NCBI RefSeq assembly: GCF_036850765.1
Contig: NC_089490.1
Coordinates: 109,313,074 to 109,377,073, forward strand
DNA length: 64,000 nucleotides
From: Saccopteryx bilineata
Taxonomy: Eukaryota; Chordata; Mammalia; Chiroptera; Emballonuridae
Direction: 5' to 3'
Shown: piece by piece, positions 46,404 through 59,813 of the stretch
Layout of the letters: each line of letters begins with the position of its first letter
How positions within the stretch are numbered: the first letter of the stretch is position 1
The notes under the pieces: generated by a model
Told to the model about the DNA's origin: nothing
Seen by the model: the letters and a program-made list of their open reading frames with translations, nothing else
The model's database searches: none
Translations under genes and position numbers: made by a program

Positions 46404-48650
46404 AAGGTGACGTCAGAGAAATGGTGCCATGAGAAGTGCGACCGAAAAATCTCCCCAAAATTTCAACAAGTTGTTCATCAACCAGAGACAGAAAAATCTA
46501 CCCTTGGAGCATCCGGGAGTTCCACACACTGAAGGCGAAGGTAGGATCGAGCAAAAAATTTGACTAAATATATAATCACACTTAAGGAAATAAGTCGGAC
46601 AAAGGAACACTTTGCCTTCCTCACTAACCTGAGCAAAGGCTGCTTTCACTTGGAACTGAGAGTCCGGGGGGGGAGACTAAGGGTGTGGAGGAAGCTAGGC
46701 TGCAGCACAGATGTTCGTTCAAGCCGAGGAAAGAGTGTGCCTATGGTGAATCAGCCCACGCAAGCAAACGCCCCCACACCGTGAGCAAATGCCCATGCGC
46801 CATGAGCAGCAACTGCCAGCAGAGAGCAGGGAGTATGCCAAAGCGAACTTCCCTACACCCGAGCTTCTCTAGGCAGGCAGGGCGCCTCACCCAGCCATTC
46901 AAACTAACAATCAAGTGTCAGGGGAGGGGCGTGTGGGCAGCTTGCAGTCCTTTCTGGAGAAGATTGGTGGATCCAATCACTGAAATTAGCTTAACCCACA
47001 GTCTGCTCACCTCCCAACTGACCTACGCAGCTCTCATTGACAAGATCTCTCTCAGTTCAGTGATCTAAGACAAGAGGCGTGATATTTTTCAGTGCCTCTT
47101 GCTAAAGGGGTGGGAGCAACTTCTGATTGGCAGAGCTTTCATACTCAGGGATGTATGCTAAAAAGAGAGACTTGGCAGATGTTAAGACCTCCTGTACTGC
47201 AGGCAGCGACTAGGGTATCTTCTTCCCAGCCAAAACAAGTTACAAAGTGCAGATAGCCTGGGGAGAGTGGTCCCACAGAGTGCTAGGTGTGCTGAATAGG
47301 CCTGGAGGCTCATAGAAAGTCACCTTGAGAGCAATTGACTCCCAGCCCCACCTGATTACACTGGTGGCTCTGACTGCCAGAGCCTTACCCAGAGCCCTGC
47401 ATTGAGTGGGGATAGAGTGGGGATTTGCCAGCTCTTTGAGCCTCTTACTCCCCAGGCAGAGGCAGTGGCAGCCTCATAGCTGGATCATCAGGCTGCTAAT
47501 TCAGGAAGGAGAGACTAGGAGAGAGGCTCCGGGAAAACGGACTCTCTCATTGTCAGAGTCTGCAAACGCTAACAAGCCTTGACTACCAATGAGACTGAAG
47601 CCTAATATATGACATAGCTGTAGAGTCTTATCAACTGCAAATCTCTACCTAAGCGTGCCACAGGGGCAGAGCCTGGGGTACAGAGTCTCCGATGAGGAAG
47701 AGGGAGAGGAAAGAAAAGGAAGAAGAAGTTAATCTCTCCAAATCAAGAAAAATCCACAGACTTTATAACTTGTTCCACTATTTTTTTGTTTCTTTCATCT
47801 TCTTTCCTTTATTATTATTATTTCTATATCCTCCACCTTGGTCCTTTTATTCTCTGCCCGTCTTATTATTTCCTCTTCTTGAACTACACTACCCATAAGT
47901 GTTACATTTTATTTCTTTTCTTCTTCCTTACTCTCTATGAGAATTACACTCCAAAACCCTTAACTCTCTCTCTCTCTTTTTGTTTTTTTCTTTTTCCTCT
48001 TTTCCTTTTCCCCTTTTTCTTATTTCTCCCTCTCTATTAGTTTCTTCTTTTCTCCTTTTACTTTTCCTCTCATTCAATCCTCAATCACAAACAAATTATG
48101 TAATTTGAGACTCAAGGTGGGTTTTTTTGTGGCATTTTGGGTACTTTTTACTTCGCTTTTTAACTCATTAGCATTCCTCCCAACACAGGATCTCCATTCT
48201 ATTTAGTTTTTGCTCCACTTAATACAATAGTTATTTTTTTTCCTTTTTCCTGTTTCCTTCTTATCCCTCTCATTATACCTCTTAGACGACCATCACTTAC
48301 AAGCAAATCATTTTATACTTGACCCAAATATTTTCATTTTTTGCATTTTGTGGGTCCCTACTTCCTTTTTTGCCCCTTGAACACTTCCCCCCAACTCAGG
48401 CCCTCCATTATAGGCAGTTTTTGTTCCATTTAGCATAATATAATTCACAGTTCATCACAATACTTTCCTAAGGAGGAGGGGAGAGGAGGGGAACAGAAGA
48501 AAGAAAAAGGGGGGAAATAATAAATTATTATTGGGGTTTTCTTCCAATTTTTTTGTTTTTTTTACTTTTTTTAACTTTTTATTCTTTATTATTCTCATTA
48601 GTGATATCAACAAGACCACTTTCAGATGCCATTAAGAAAAAGGAAATCGA

Positions 48651-49640
48651 ACATCATAGATACAAAAAAATAGAGAAGTAGCACAGATAGATGTGAAAAA
48701 ATCTATGGAGAAAAAAATTAATATATTGGAAACCTTGGAGCTAAATGACAGAGAATTTAAAATAGAAATCCTAAAAATATTCAGAGATATACAAGAAAAC
48801 ACAGAAAGGCAATTTAGGGGGCTCAGAAAACAACTCAATGAACACAAAGAATATATTACCAAGGAAATTGAAACTATAAAAACAAATCAAACGGAGATGA
48901 GAAACTTAATTCATGAACTGAAAAATGAGGTAACAAACTTCTCTAATTGAACAGGCCTGATAGAAGGTAGGATTAGTGACATAGAAGACAAGCAACTTCA
49001 GGCATATCAGAGAGAAGAAGAGAGAGACTCAAAAATTTTTTAAAAATGAGAAAGCCCTACAGGAATTGTCTGACTCCATCAGAAAGAATAACATAAGAAT
49101 AATAAGGTATATAAGAGGGAGAAGAGAGAGAAAAAGGAATGAAGAATATATTCAAACAAATAATAGACAAGAACTTCCCAAGCCTGTGGAAAGAACTAAA
49201 GCCTCAAACTCAAGAAGCAAACAGAACACCGAGTTTTCTTATCCACAACAAAGCTACTCCGAGGCACATCTTAATAAAAATGGCACAAACCAACGACAAA
49301 GAAAAAATTCTCAAGTCAGCCAGGGAAAAAAAGAATACAACATATAAAGGAAGGCCTATTAGATTATAATCAGATTTCTCAGCAGAACCTCTACAAGCTA
49401 GAAGAGAGTGGACCCCAATATTTAAAGCCCTGAAATAGGGGAACTTTCAGCCAAGAATACTATACCCATCAAAGCTTTCCTTCAAATACGAAGGAGAAAT
49501 AAAAACATTCACAAATACAGAAAAGATGAGGGAATTTATCATCAGAAAATCCCCACTCCAGGAAATACTAAAGGCAGTTTTCCAACAAGATTCAAAGAAC
49601 AAAACAAAACAAAACCAAAAGTAAAAGCTCCACTAAGAGC
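48651..49640 (+). pseudogene. L1 ORF1 (copy B), broken
   Basis: Homologous to 30148-31130, but the start codon is ATA. Coiled coil open at 48693-48950, then frame changes. RRM/CTD segment around 49139-49369 (ATPRHILIKMAQTND, KNTTYKGRPIRL). End approximate. Confidence 0.78.
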
Positions 49641-49906
49641 ACAATAAACCAAATTTAAACTGTGACAACAAAAGCAAAAAAAAAAGGACGATGAAGTGCA
49701 CAAACACTCATAAGAAAGGCTACTACAATGAATATGGTAGGTACCCTTTTCATTACTTAATGAAAAAAGCACCACAGAAGCACATGACTTAAAAAAGGTA
49801 GCAACAGAGGAAAGAAGTATGGAATACAAACAAACAAAAACAAATGATAGAAAAACAAAAGAGAAGAATCAAACAAGATACAAAACTAAAAGAAAGCAAT
49901 TTATAA

Positions 49907-52900
49907 AAAGGCAATAGGGAACTCACAAGTGTCAATAATTACATTAAATGTAAATGGATTAAACTCACCAATAAAAAGACAGAGAGTAGCAGAATGGATT
50001 AAAAAACGAAAATCCAACTGTATGCTACCTACAAGAAACACATCTAAGCAATAAGGATAAAAACAAATTTAAAGTGAAAGGCTGGAAAACAATACTCCAA
50101 GCAAATAACATCCCAAAAAAAAGCAGGTATAGCAATACTCATATATAATAATGCTGACTACAAGACAGAAAATGTACTCAAAGACAAAAATATCATTTCA
50201 TAATGATTAAGGGGACACTGAATCAAGAAGACATAACAATCCTTAATATATATGCACCAAACCAAGGAGCACCAAAATATATAAGACAGCTACTAATTGA
50301 CCTAAAAACAAAAACTGACAAAAATACAATCATACTTGGAGACCTCAATACACTGCTGACAGCTCTAGATCGGTCATCCAAACAGAGAATCAATAAAGAT
50401 ATATTGGCCTTAAACAAAACACTAGAGCACCTGGATATGATAGACATCTACAGGACGCTTCATCCCAAAGTGACAGAGTATACATTTTTCTGTGGTACAC
50501 ATGGAACATTCTCAAGAATTGGCCATATGTTGGGCCGCAAAAATAACATCAGCAAATTCAGAAAAATTGAAATTGTACCAAGCATATTTACTGATCATAA
50601 AGCCTTAAAACTAGAATTCAACTGCAAAAAAAGAGGGAAAAAACCCCACAAAAATGTGGAAACTAAACAACATACTTTTAAAAAATGAATGGGTAAAAGA
50701 AGAAATAAGCACAGAGATCAAAAGATATATACAGACAAATGAAAATGATGGTATGATATATCAGAATCTCTAGGATGCAGAAAAGCAGCAATAAGAGGGA
50801 AGTTCATATCACTTCAAGCCTATATGAACAACCAAGAGAGAGCCCAAGTGAACCACTTGACTTGACACCTTAAGGAACTAGAAAAAGAAGAACAAAGACA
50901 ACCCAAAACCAGCCGAAGAAAGGAAATAATAAAAATCAGAGCAGTAATAAATGAAATAGAGAACAGAAAAACTATAGAAAAAATTAATAGAACAAGGAGC
51001 TGGTTCTTCGAAAAGATCAAAAAAATTGACAAACCCTTGGCAAGACTCACCAAGGAAAAAAGAGAAAGAACTCATATAAACAAAATCCAAAATGTAAGAG
51101 GAGAAATCATCACAGAAATCATAGATATACAAAGAATTATTGTAGAATACTACAAAAAACTATATGCCACCAAATTGTACAATCTAGAAGAAATGGATAA
51201 ATTCCTATAACAATACAACCTTCCTAGACTGAGTCATGAAGAAGCAGAAAGCCTAAACAGACCAATTAGCAGGGAGGAAATAGAAAAGACTATTAAAAAC
51301 CTCCCCAAAAATAAAAGTCTAGGCCCAGACGGTTATACTAGTGAATTCTATCAAACATTCAAAGAAGACTTGGTTCCTATTCTACTCAAAGTCTTCCAAA
51401 AAATTGAAGAAGAAGCAGTACTTCCAAACACATTTTAAGAGGCCAGCATAACCCTCATACCAAAACCTGGCAAGGATGGCACAAAAAAAGAAAACTACAG
51501 ACCAATATCTCTAATGAATACAGATGTTAAAATACTAAACAAAATACTGGCAAATAGAATACAACAACATATTCAAAAGATAATACATCATGATCAAGTG
51601 GGATTCATCCCAGAATCTCAAGGATGGTTCAACATATGTAAAACGGTTAACATAATACACCACATCAACAAAACAAAGAACAAAAACAACATGATCTTTT
51701 CAATAAATGCAGAAAAGGCATTTGATAAAATACGACACAACTTTATGTTTAAGACATTCAACAAAATGGATACAGAAGGAAAATATCTCAACATGATAAA
51801 GGCCATATATGATAAACCATCAGCCAACATCATATTAAATGGCATAAAATTGAGGACTTTCCACCTTAAATCAGGAACAAGATAGGGTAGTCCACTCTCT
51901 CCACTCTTATTTAATGTGGTGCTAGAAGTTCTGGCCAGAGCAATCAGACAAGACAAAGAAATAAAAGGCATCCATATCAGAAAAGAAGAAGTAAAGGTAT
52001 CACTTTTTGCAGATGATATGATCCTATACATCGAAAACCCCGAAGACTCCACAAAAAGATTACTAGAAACAATAAACCAATACAGTAAGGTCGCAGGATA
52101 CAAAATTAACATGCAAAAGTCCATAGCCTTTCTATATGCCAACAATGAAATACTAGAAAACGAACTCAAAAAAATAATCCCCTTCACGATTGCAACAAAA
52201 AAATAAAATACCTAGGAATAAACATAACAAAAAATGTAAAGGACCTATATAATGAAAACTACAAAGCATTGTTAAAGGAAATGAAAAAGATACAATAAGA
52301 TGAAAGAATATTCCTTGTTCTTGGATAGGAAGAATAAATATAATCAAAATGGCCATATTACCCAAAGCAATTTATAAATTTAATGCAATTTCCATCAAAA
52401 TTTCAATGACATTTTTTAAAGAAATGGAACAAAAAATCATCAGATTTATATGGAACTATAAAAAAAACCCGAATAGCCAAAGCAATCCTAAAGAAAAAGA
52501 ACAAAGCTGGGGGCATTACAATACCTGACTTCAAACTATATTGTAGAGCCACGACAATCAAAACAGCATGGTATTGGCAGAAAAATAGACACTCTGACCA
52601 ATGGAACAGAATAGAAAGTCCAGAAATAAAACCACATATATATGGTCAAATAATTTTTGATAAAGGGGCCAACAACACACAATGGAGAAAAGAAAGCCTC
52701 TTCAACAAATGGTGCTGGGAAAACTGGAAAGCCTCATGAAAAAGAATGAAACTCAACTACAGCTTGTCCCCTTGTACTAAAATTAATTCAAAATGGATCA
52801 AAGACCTAAATATAAGACCTGAAACAGTAAAGTACATAGAAGACGACATAGGTACTAAGCTCATGGACCTGGGTTTTAAAGAGCATTTTTTGAATTTGAC

Positions 52901-53737
52901 TCCAAAAGCAAGAGAAGTGAAGGCAAAGATAAATGAATTGGACTACATCAGACTAAAAAGGTTTTGCTCAGCAAGAGAAACTGACAACAAAATAAACAGA
53001 CAGCCAACTAAATGGGAAATGATATTTTCAAACAACAGCTCAGATAAGGGCCTTATATCCAAAATATACAAAGAACTCATAAAACTCAACAACAAACAAA
53101 TAAACAATCCAATAAAAAAATGGGAAGAGGACATGAACAGACAATTTTCCCAGGAAGAAATACAAATGGCCAACAGATATATGAAAAGATGCTCATCTTC
53201 ATTAGCTATTAGAGAAATGCAAATCAAAAACTACAATGAGATACCACCTCACACCTGTTAGATTAGCTATTATCATCAAGACAGGTAATAGCAAATGTTG
53301 GAGAGGCTGTGGAGAAAAAAGAACCCTCATTCACTGTTGGTAGGAAAGTAAAGTAGTACAACCATTATGGAATAAAGTATGGTGGTTCCTCAAAAAACTG
53401 AAAATAGAACTACCTTATGACCCAGCAATCCCTCTACTGAATATATACCCCAAAAACTCAGAAACATTGATATGTAAAGACACATGTAGTCCCATGTTCA
53501 TTGCAGCATTGTTCACAGTGGCCAAGACATGGAAACAACCAAAAAGCCCTTCAAATAGAAGACTGGATAAAGAAGATATGGCACATATACACTATGGAAT
53601 ACTACTCAGCCATAAGAAATGATGACATCGGATCATTTACAACAAAATGGTGGGATCTTGATAACATTATACGGAGTGAAATAAGTAAATCAGAAAAAAC
53701 CAAGAACTACATGATTCCATATGTTGGTGGGACATAA
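49907..53737 (+). pseudogene. L1 ORF2 (copy B): endonuclease and reverse transcriptase, broken
   Basis: The start ATG is lost (GGCAATAGGG at 49910). The endonuclease frame lies at 50203-50688 (ILGDLNTLL; catalytic DHKALKLEF present, but RIDH has become RIGH). RT frames at 51514-52206 keep [13 protein letters not shown]-terminal frames at 52746-53261 and 53501-53737 end in the common L1 terminus. Many stops. Confidence 0.85.
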
Positions 53738-53815
53738 AAACGAGACTAAGAGACGTGGACAAGAGTGTGGTGGTTACGGGGGGGGCGGGGGTTGGGGCAC
53801 GGGAGGGAAGGAGGG

Positions 53816-54517
53816 TGTTGGGCAGATAAAATATATTATGCTCACTTTGTTAAAGATGTGTGCACTGCCCACATGGAAGCTGCGGCCCAGGTGATATTAA
53901 TGTGTGTTGGGGTTGGCTGTGGGCAGGCAGGATCCTTGTAGCCTGGGGCTTGGTTTTAGGACTAAGCCTTTCCCCACCCTTTTTGATGTGTGGGGTGGTA
54001 CAATTCCATCATGCCTCAGATAAGTGACTTTGTATTAGAGACTTCCCTATTTTGTATATTGGATTAAAGGGTTGGATTTCTACACTATAAAATGGGAGCA
54101 GAACAGGAGCTTGCTCTCTTAGTTCCTGAGATTAGCATTAGAGCAGAGAGCAGAGAAGGGAGCAAAGAAAGGCCACGTGGAGGAGGCCAGGAGAAGCAGC
54201 CAAGATGGCGAGTGTTGAGTGAGAGGCCAGTTTGTGCAGAGAGAAGGAAGGAGATGGGGAACAGAGGTGAATAAGTCTGGTGAGCTAGAAACCTTTGATT
54301 CTAGGAAACTCGGATAAGTCAGTAGCTTTGTGAGCACTGAATGTGAGTGGGTTTTGGAGCCCAGTGTGTTTTTACTTGCCCACCGGATGCAAGCTAGGAT
54401 GAAAGAGGATGGCCCATCAGTTTTTGACTCCGTTGTTTCTTTACCAACTGTCCGAATCCAATGCGAACCTGCATGGGCCAGGCTGCTGTGATAGTGGCCC
54501 TGGCTACTGGCTTTAAA
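53816..54517 (+). repeat. Solo LTR, same family, copy 4, in L1 copy B 3' UTR
   Basis: TGTTGGGCAGATAAAATAT to GGCTTTAAA (last triplet changed from ACA). The 5-bp target duplicate GAGGG is at 53811-53815 and 54518-54522. Inserted in the G-rich tract of the L1 3' UTR. Confidence 0.88.
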
Positions 54518-54831
54518 GAGGGAGAGGGGAAGGGGGAGGAGGAGGGGCACAAAGAAAACTAGATAGAGGGTGACGGAGGACAATCTGACTTTGGGTGATG
54601 GGTATGCAACATAATTAAATGACAAGATAACCTAGACATGTTTTCTTTGAATATATGTACCCTGATTTATTGATGTCACCCCATTAACATTAATAAAAAT
54701 TTATTTATAAATATATATATATTAGAAATTTTTAATAATGTCTTTTTATTTAATACTTACTTTATTATCATTTTACAACAATATTGTTTTATACTAGGTA
54801 ATATAAAAAAAAGAAGTCATGTCCTGGAACT

Positions 54832-55275
54832 CTTTTTTTTTTTTTTATAAATAAATTTTTATTTTAATGGGGTGACATCAATAAATCACGGTACATACAT
54901 TCAAAGAAAACATTTCCAGGCTATCTTGTCATTTAGTTATGTTGCATACCCATCACCCAAAGAGAGATCGTTCTCCGCCATCCTCCATCCAGTTCTCTCT
55001 GTACCCCTCCCCCAGCCCCTCTCCCTCCTTCCCTCCCCCCACCCCCCGTAACCACCACACTCCTGTTCATGCCTCTTAGTCTTGCTTTTATGTCCCACCA
55101 ATGTATGGAATCCTGCAGTTCCTGTTTTTTTCTGATTCGCTTATTTCACCCCACACAATGCTACCAAGACTCCACCATTCTGCTATAAGTGATCCGATGT
55201 CACCATTTCTCCTAGCTGAATAATATACCATGGTGTATATGTGCCCCATCTTCTTCATCCAGTCCTCTATTTTTT
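54832..55275 (-). mobile_element. 5'-truncated L1 (antisense)
   Basis: Plus strand starts with poly(T), then the reversed L1 3' UTR (GGGGTGACATCAATAAATCA, GTTATGTTGCATACCCATCA) and the ORF2 end. Same young family as copies A and B. Confidence 0.9.
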
Positions 55276-55439
55276 TTACAGTGATTAAAAGCCTTTAAGC
55301 AAACTCTTGGCCAATACAGCAAGAATCCATAAATGAGTAGTGTCCTTAACATGTTCCCCAAGTCCAAGTTGGCCCCATCACCATGCCAAATCCCTGAAAA
55401 ATGCAACCCAACCACAGTTCAGTCTGTTAGGAGCTGTCA

Positions 55440-57150
55440 CAGGGAGCAGGAGTCCAGGAAATCTCCCCACAGGAAAAGTCCACATGGCACTGGAATTGTT
55501 GTCACCATTCTATACTTTGCAGCTCATGTCCAAGTCCCAATGACTGCCGCTTCTAGCTGGTAATGATTCAGTTAGACTGGAAAAAGCCATTTGCAGCATG
55601 TGTGGATATGGAGCTTCTGTTCTCCTCTGCCTGGAAAGTTGAGAGCAGGTTGCTTTTCCCTGGAGCTCTGTGACTGTGGCCTGGTAAAGAGAACCTTGGG
55701 ATACACTAAGCTGGGTGGCAAAGGTAAATTCATAATACAAGTTGGCAAAAGGAGGAAAGAGAGCTCTAAATTAAGAGTAGGTCCCAACCTGAAATATGAG
55801 TGGAGCATTGAGGTAGGAGGGATAAAGGAAACACTATATATTAAGCAAAGCAGCAGAAAATAGGACTATCAACACCCACAACAGAGATCTTTGAGGGAAG
55901 AATAAAAAACCTGACTATTCAGGCAAAACATAGTTAAGTGGCCCTTGTGCAAATGAGATCAGTTTACCTGCTTCTTGGAAGAAATACCCTAGGCTCGTCC
56001 ACAGTGTCGTAGATGGGGCCGACGGCCCTGGGCACCTTCAGCCTTCAGTGGCAAACCCCAGCTTTCTGGGCAAGGTTAGGTCATAGGTGGCTGGAACAGG
56101 GCTGGAAGAGACTGAACCCTCCCTTAGAGGAGCGAGGGGGAAGCCCACCTTCCAGTGTCCCTGTTTCCTCACAGCAGAGGCGTGTAAGCCTGGCAGGCTT
56201 TAGCTCAATGACCTTCCTTTCCACTATTGAAGCAGGACCCAGATGGCATCCTATAAGACCCCTTTGCTTTTGTTGAAATATATTTTGAATGCTAATGTAC
56301 TGAATTATTTAGCAGTGAAGAGATTCTAGAATTTTAAAGGAGACACCCAAACCTATTTTTCTTGAATTAATCTAGCTAAAAATGTTGCTTTGGTCTTTTT
56401 CCAAAAGTTTATATAAACAAGTAAGGACCCTCAAGCCCCTCAGCGAGATCTTCTGAGCATGGCTTTTAAGGTCTATAATGACCAAAGTAGTAATAGAAAA
56501 TGCAAATAGAGCCCAAAAGATATCAGGAAAAGACCAGTTCTTGGCATATACCCTTTAAAAGGCTCCAGCGCCCCAAAGGGCTTCATCGGATTTCATCAGA
56601 GCCTTGCATCAAGGGTGGAAAGAAAGGTCATTGAGTTGAGGACTGCTAGGCTTCCCAGCCCCACTGGGGACATGTCTTTGTAGAAAAAGGGACACAAGAA
56701 GGTAAGCTGCCCCCCTGCTCCATGGAGGGAGGGTTCAGTCTCTTCCAGCCCTTTCCAGCTACCTGTGACTTGACCTTGCCCAGCCTGTTGGGACCAGCCA
56801 CTGAAGACCATTTACAAGCCTAAGGGAATTTCTTCCAAGAAGCAGGTAAAACTGATCTCATTTCTTGTAAATACAAGGACCATTTACTATGCCTTGCCTG
56901 AATATTTAAGTTTTATTTATTCCTTGAAGATCTTTACTGGGAGTAATGACAGTCTGATTTTTATTGTTTTATTTAATGTATAGTGTCTCCTTTATTACTC
57001 TTGTCTCAATGCCCCATGCCTATTGTAGGCTGGGACCTGCTCCTAATTTCAGCTAGAAGCAGTGATCACTAGGACTTAAACTCTAGCTGCAAAGTGTAGA
57101 ATGTGACCACAACTCCAATGCATTGTGGACTTTTCCTGAATATGTGTAAC
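55440..57150. repeat. Large imperfect inverted repeat
   Basis: The left arm (about 55440-56266) and right arm (about 56575-57150) are reverse complements over several hundred bases. For example, AGAGACTGAACCCTCCCT on the left matches AGGGAGGGTTCAGTCTCT on the right; CTGCTTCTTGGAAGAAAT matches ATTTCTTCCAAGAAGCAG; AGCTAGAAGCAG-type text pairs outward. The left arm has ~200 extra bases around 55560-55760. The spacer is ~310 bp. The two arms have diverged appreciably. No coding motif recognised. Confidence 0.8.
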
Positions 57151-58354
57151 TCTTGTTCTTTAGGACATTTCTCAGACTAAAGTGAAATTAAGTTACATTG
57201 GCAAATAATATAAAGCAGTAATAGTGTCAACATAGACTTAGTGAAATTCCGTTAACATGTTAAGACAATTTGTGACTGTAAAAATTTTATTTTTGTTTAA
57301 TAATCTAGTAGGCTTTAGTCACTTTATTGTATTAAGATGTTTGTTACAGTATTTGTTAACATTAGCTATTTGAATTTTATTGTTAATTATATATTCTTCC
57401 AGTCTGCCTCAAAATTGGAACATACTAATTCAAATTAATAGATGCCACCCAGAATCAGTGGGGTTTTGGTACCCTTATTGCCAAAGGCTTATTCAAAACC
57501 AATTAGAAAAGATTTAAAAGCAGGAAAAAAAGGAATTTTCTCAGGTAAACATTTAGAAATAGATTTTAATAAATTAATTGACAATTGTTAGGAAATTGCT
57601 ATATATAGTTCTGTCCAGGTTTAGCTTGCCCATTCTAGTATTGGACCTGCATTCCTGTCCACAGTCTCAAAGCTAGTAGGAAAGGAACTCAATATTAATT
57701 AGAAGCTAATTTAAAATTACATTGTACCCACAGGTATCCAAAGGTTCAGGGCAAGTAAATTACATGAATCAAATAATAAAGGAAACATAACCACTCTTTC
57801 CTAAGTACTTGCAGGATTTACAGGTTATTCAGCAAACTATTCAAAGGACTATCCAAAGGTGCTTCCAGAAGATTCAGTACATCACCCAAGGACTGACTCC
57901 CATGCAGATGGAACCACACACCGTGATCCTGACGACTCTCACTACTGCCAAAAATAGAAGGCATCAAACACAAACAGGAAACTGGTTGGTCTACGTATGG
58001 GAATATATAAAGAAACTAAAGACTCTTTTTAATCTGACTTTAGGGAAAGGGAAAACTAGGGTAAAAAGAAAGCCAGTCTAATTGTCATTAAAGGTTAAGA
58101 GTTTTAAAATTAAGAGTTCTAACTAAAAGTAAATTGTTATAAAGGCCAGTTAGTTTTATGTAAGTTGCAAAAGGTTTGTGCAGTTTATAAGAAGTTAGTC
58201 AATAACATTTGTTTCTTTAGTGAACTGTATTGCTATTAATGCTGTCTGTTAAATATCTGCTACATGTTATAAGTTAATATTTCTAGACAAAAGCCTTATG
58301 CTCATCAGTAAATTAAGTCAAAGATTTGACTTAGGAAATAGAATCAGTGGGGAA
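57151..58354 (+). other. 3' part of the proviral interior
   Basis: AT-rich. The frame 57809-58081 (90 codons, QQTIQRTIQRCFQ; basic C-terminus GKGKTRVKRKPV) is unrecognised and may be a remnant of a proviral gene. Ends in the purine-rich GTGGGGAA at the 3' LTR. Confidence 0.4.
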
Positions 58355-59338
58355 TGTTGTAAAGTGCCAAAAGCTACAGAATTAATATTAAAATTTTAGG
58401 AAATTTAAAGAACATCTTATTAATTTGGGCTAGGCATGCAAAAAGGTTTTGTAAGTGTGATTTCTGTGCTTGTGTGATTAGCATCAAAACTAAGATGGCC
58501 AACAGCATTGTGTTGTAAATGCAGAAGAGGAAGGAGACTTGGATTCCCTGACCTTCCCCCATGCCCATGGGAGGAGGGGTGAATAGCTAGCCAGGTACAG
58601 AAAGAAAAAAAAGATTAAATTAAATTTTTTTCTTATAATAATGAACCATTTACAGGCATTTGTCCCTATGGAAACTACCCCTCCCCTCCTGAAAGCATGT
58701 GTTAATGTTTGTGTAAGGTATTTTTCCCCACCAAGAAGGAAGGAAGGGGGCCGGAGCCACAAGGTGTGGAATAGTAAAGGCTTTATTCAGTACAGAGCAT
58801 TTCTCGGACGGGATTCACTGGCCTGGAAGATGGAGGTCAGGAAAATCGCACATGGAGAGACCACGTGGGGAAATTTAAAGGGGTCCTCTAGGGAAGTCGG
58901 GCTAATATGAAGTAGTGAAATCTCACTGGCTGACAGTCAGTCGCTTTTTTCCCAAGGACTCCTAGGAAGTTTCTTTTGGTGTGCTTGGTTGTGGGCGGTC
59001 CTAGCCAAAGTTTGCAGGCCTGGGTTCCCCACATGACCATCCCCCATTATCCACTGACCTTAAAGTATGTATCTCTAAACAAAAGGTATAAACTTATGCC
59101 TTGATGTCAGGTTTTCTCCCTCCCATGTATAATTAGGAGTATATAAACAGCCCCTGAACTGTTTTTTGAGTCTACACAATTTGAGTCCGTTGCCCTGTGT
59201 CAGCCATATGCAGCTGGCATATTTAATAAATTTTCTCCTTTAATAAAACTTTACAAAAAAAAAACTTTACAAACACTTATTTGGACTATGTGCCTCTACA
59301 AACACTTGCGGATTTGTGGATTTAATTACTTTACAACA
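58355..59338 (+). repeat. 3' LTR of the lysine-primed provirus, with insertion
   Basis: Aligns to 39541-40155 from TGTTGTAAAGTGCC to ACTTTACAACA, except for ~355 extra bases at 58710-59064. Confidence 0.9.
58710..59064 (-). repeat. Insertion in the 3' LTR, probable solo LTR
   Basis: On the minus strand: TGTGGGGAACCCAGGCC, a body with GAATAAAGCC (poly(A) signal) and 'CTTCTTGGTGGGG' toward ATACCTTACACA. The R-U5-like organisation suggests a short solo LTR of a different family. Exact borders and target duplicate could not be fixed. Confidence 0.6.
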
Positions 59339-59813
59339 CTTTCAGTTGGAAAAGAAGGGGGAAAAATGATGAAAATAACAGACTGCTTTTTGAAAAGATA
59401 AACAAAATTGGCAAACCCTTAGTTAGACTAAGAATAAAAGAAATTATTCATAAAATTACATTTGAAGTGAAATAAATTGTATTACAACTATTCTCACAAA
59501 AATAAAAAAAAAAGATTATAAGGAACTATTGTGAAAAATTATAAACAAACAGATTGCACAACCTAGAAGAAATGAAGAAATTCCTAGAAATTCAACCTAC
59601 CAAGACTGAATGATGAAGAAATAGAAAGGTTGAACAGCTGAATAACAAATATTAAAAGAAGAATTGATATCAATTCAATTAAACTATTCTAAAGAATAGA
59701 AAAAGGAACACTTCTACACTCATTTTATGAGGCTAGCCACATCCTGATTAAACAAAGATACCACAAGGTAAAAAGAAAAAAAAAAAACTCTCTGGGCCCA
59801 TATCCTTGATAAA

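Larger units (their letters stand above)
46404..54718 (+). mobile_element. Near-full-length bat L1 (copy B)
   Basis: 5' UTR (46404-48640, different central part from copy A and no 244-bp monomers), ORF1, ORF2, G-rich 3' UTR and tail. The 12-bp target duplicate ATATTAGAAATT occurs at 46392-46403 and 54719-54730. Both ORFs are broken. The 3' UTR is interrupted by a solo LTR (53816-54517). Confidence 0.92.
39541..59338 (+). mobile_element. Endogenous retrovirus, 19.8 kb with later insertions
   Basis: Paired LTRs at 39541-40155 and 58355-59338, an exact lysine tRNA primer site, a Gag remnant and a polypurine tract (GTGGGGAA before 58355). The flanks CTTT and CTTT give a probable 4-bp target duplication, and both flanks are the same old L1, confirming a single insertion. 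No pol or env was recognised. The interior is stretched by Rhin-1 (41099), solo LTRs, L1 copy B (46404-54718), an antisense L1 (54832) and a large inverted repeat. LTR divergence by eye is about 5-6%. Confidence 0.85.

Noticed and set aside
46685..47068. 127-codon ORF
   Set aside because: Lies in the 5' UTR of L1 copy B; no ORF1 similarity.
54119..54625. 168-codon minus-strand ORF
   Set aside because: Antisense of a solo LTR; similar frames occur in the other LTR copies.
55591..56276. 90- and 87-codon ORFs
   Set aside because: Lie in the large inverted repeat, with unrelated frames in the other arm and no recognisable domain.
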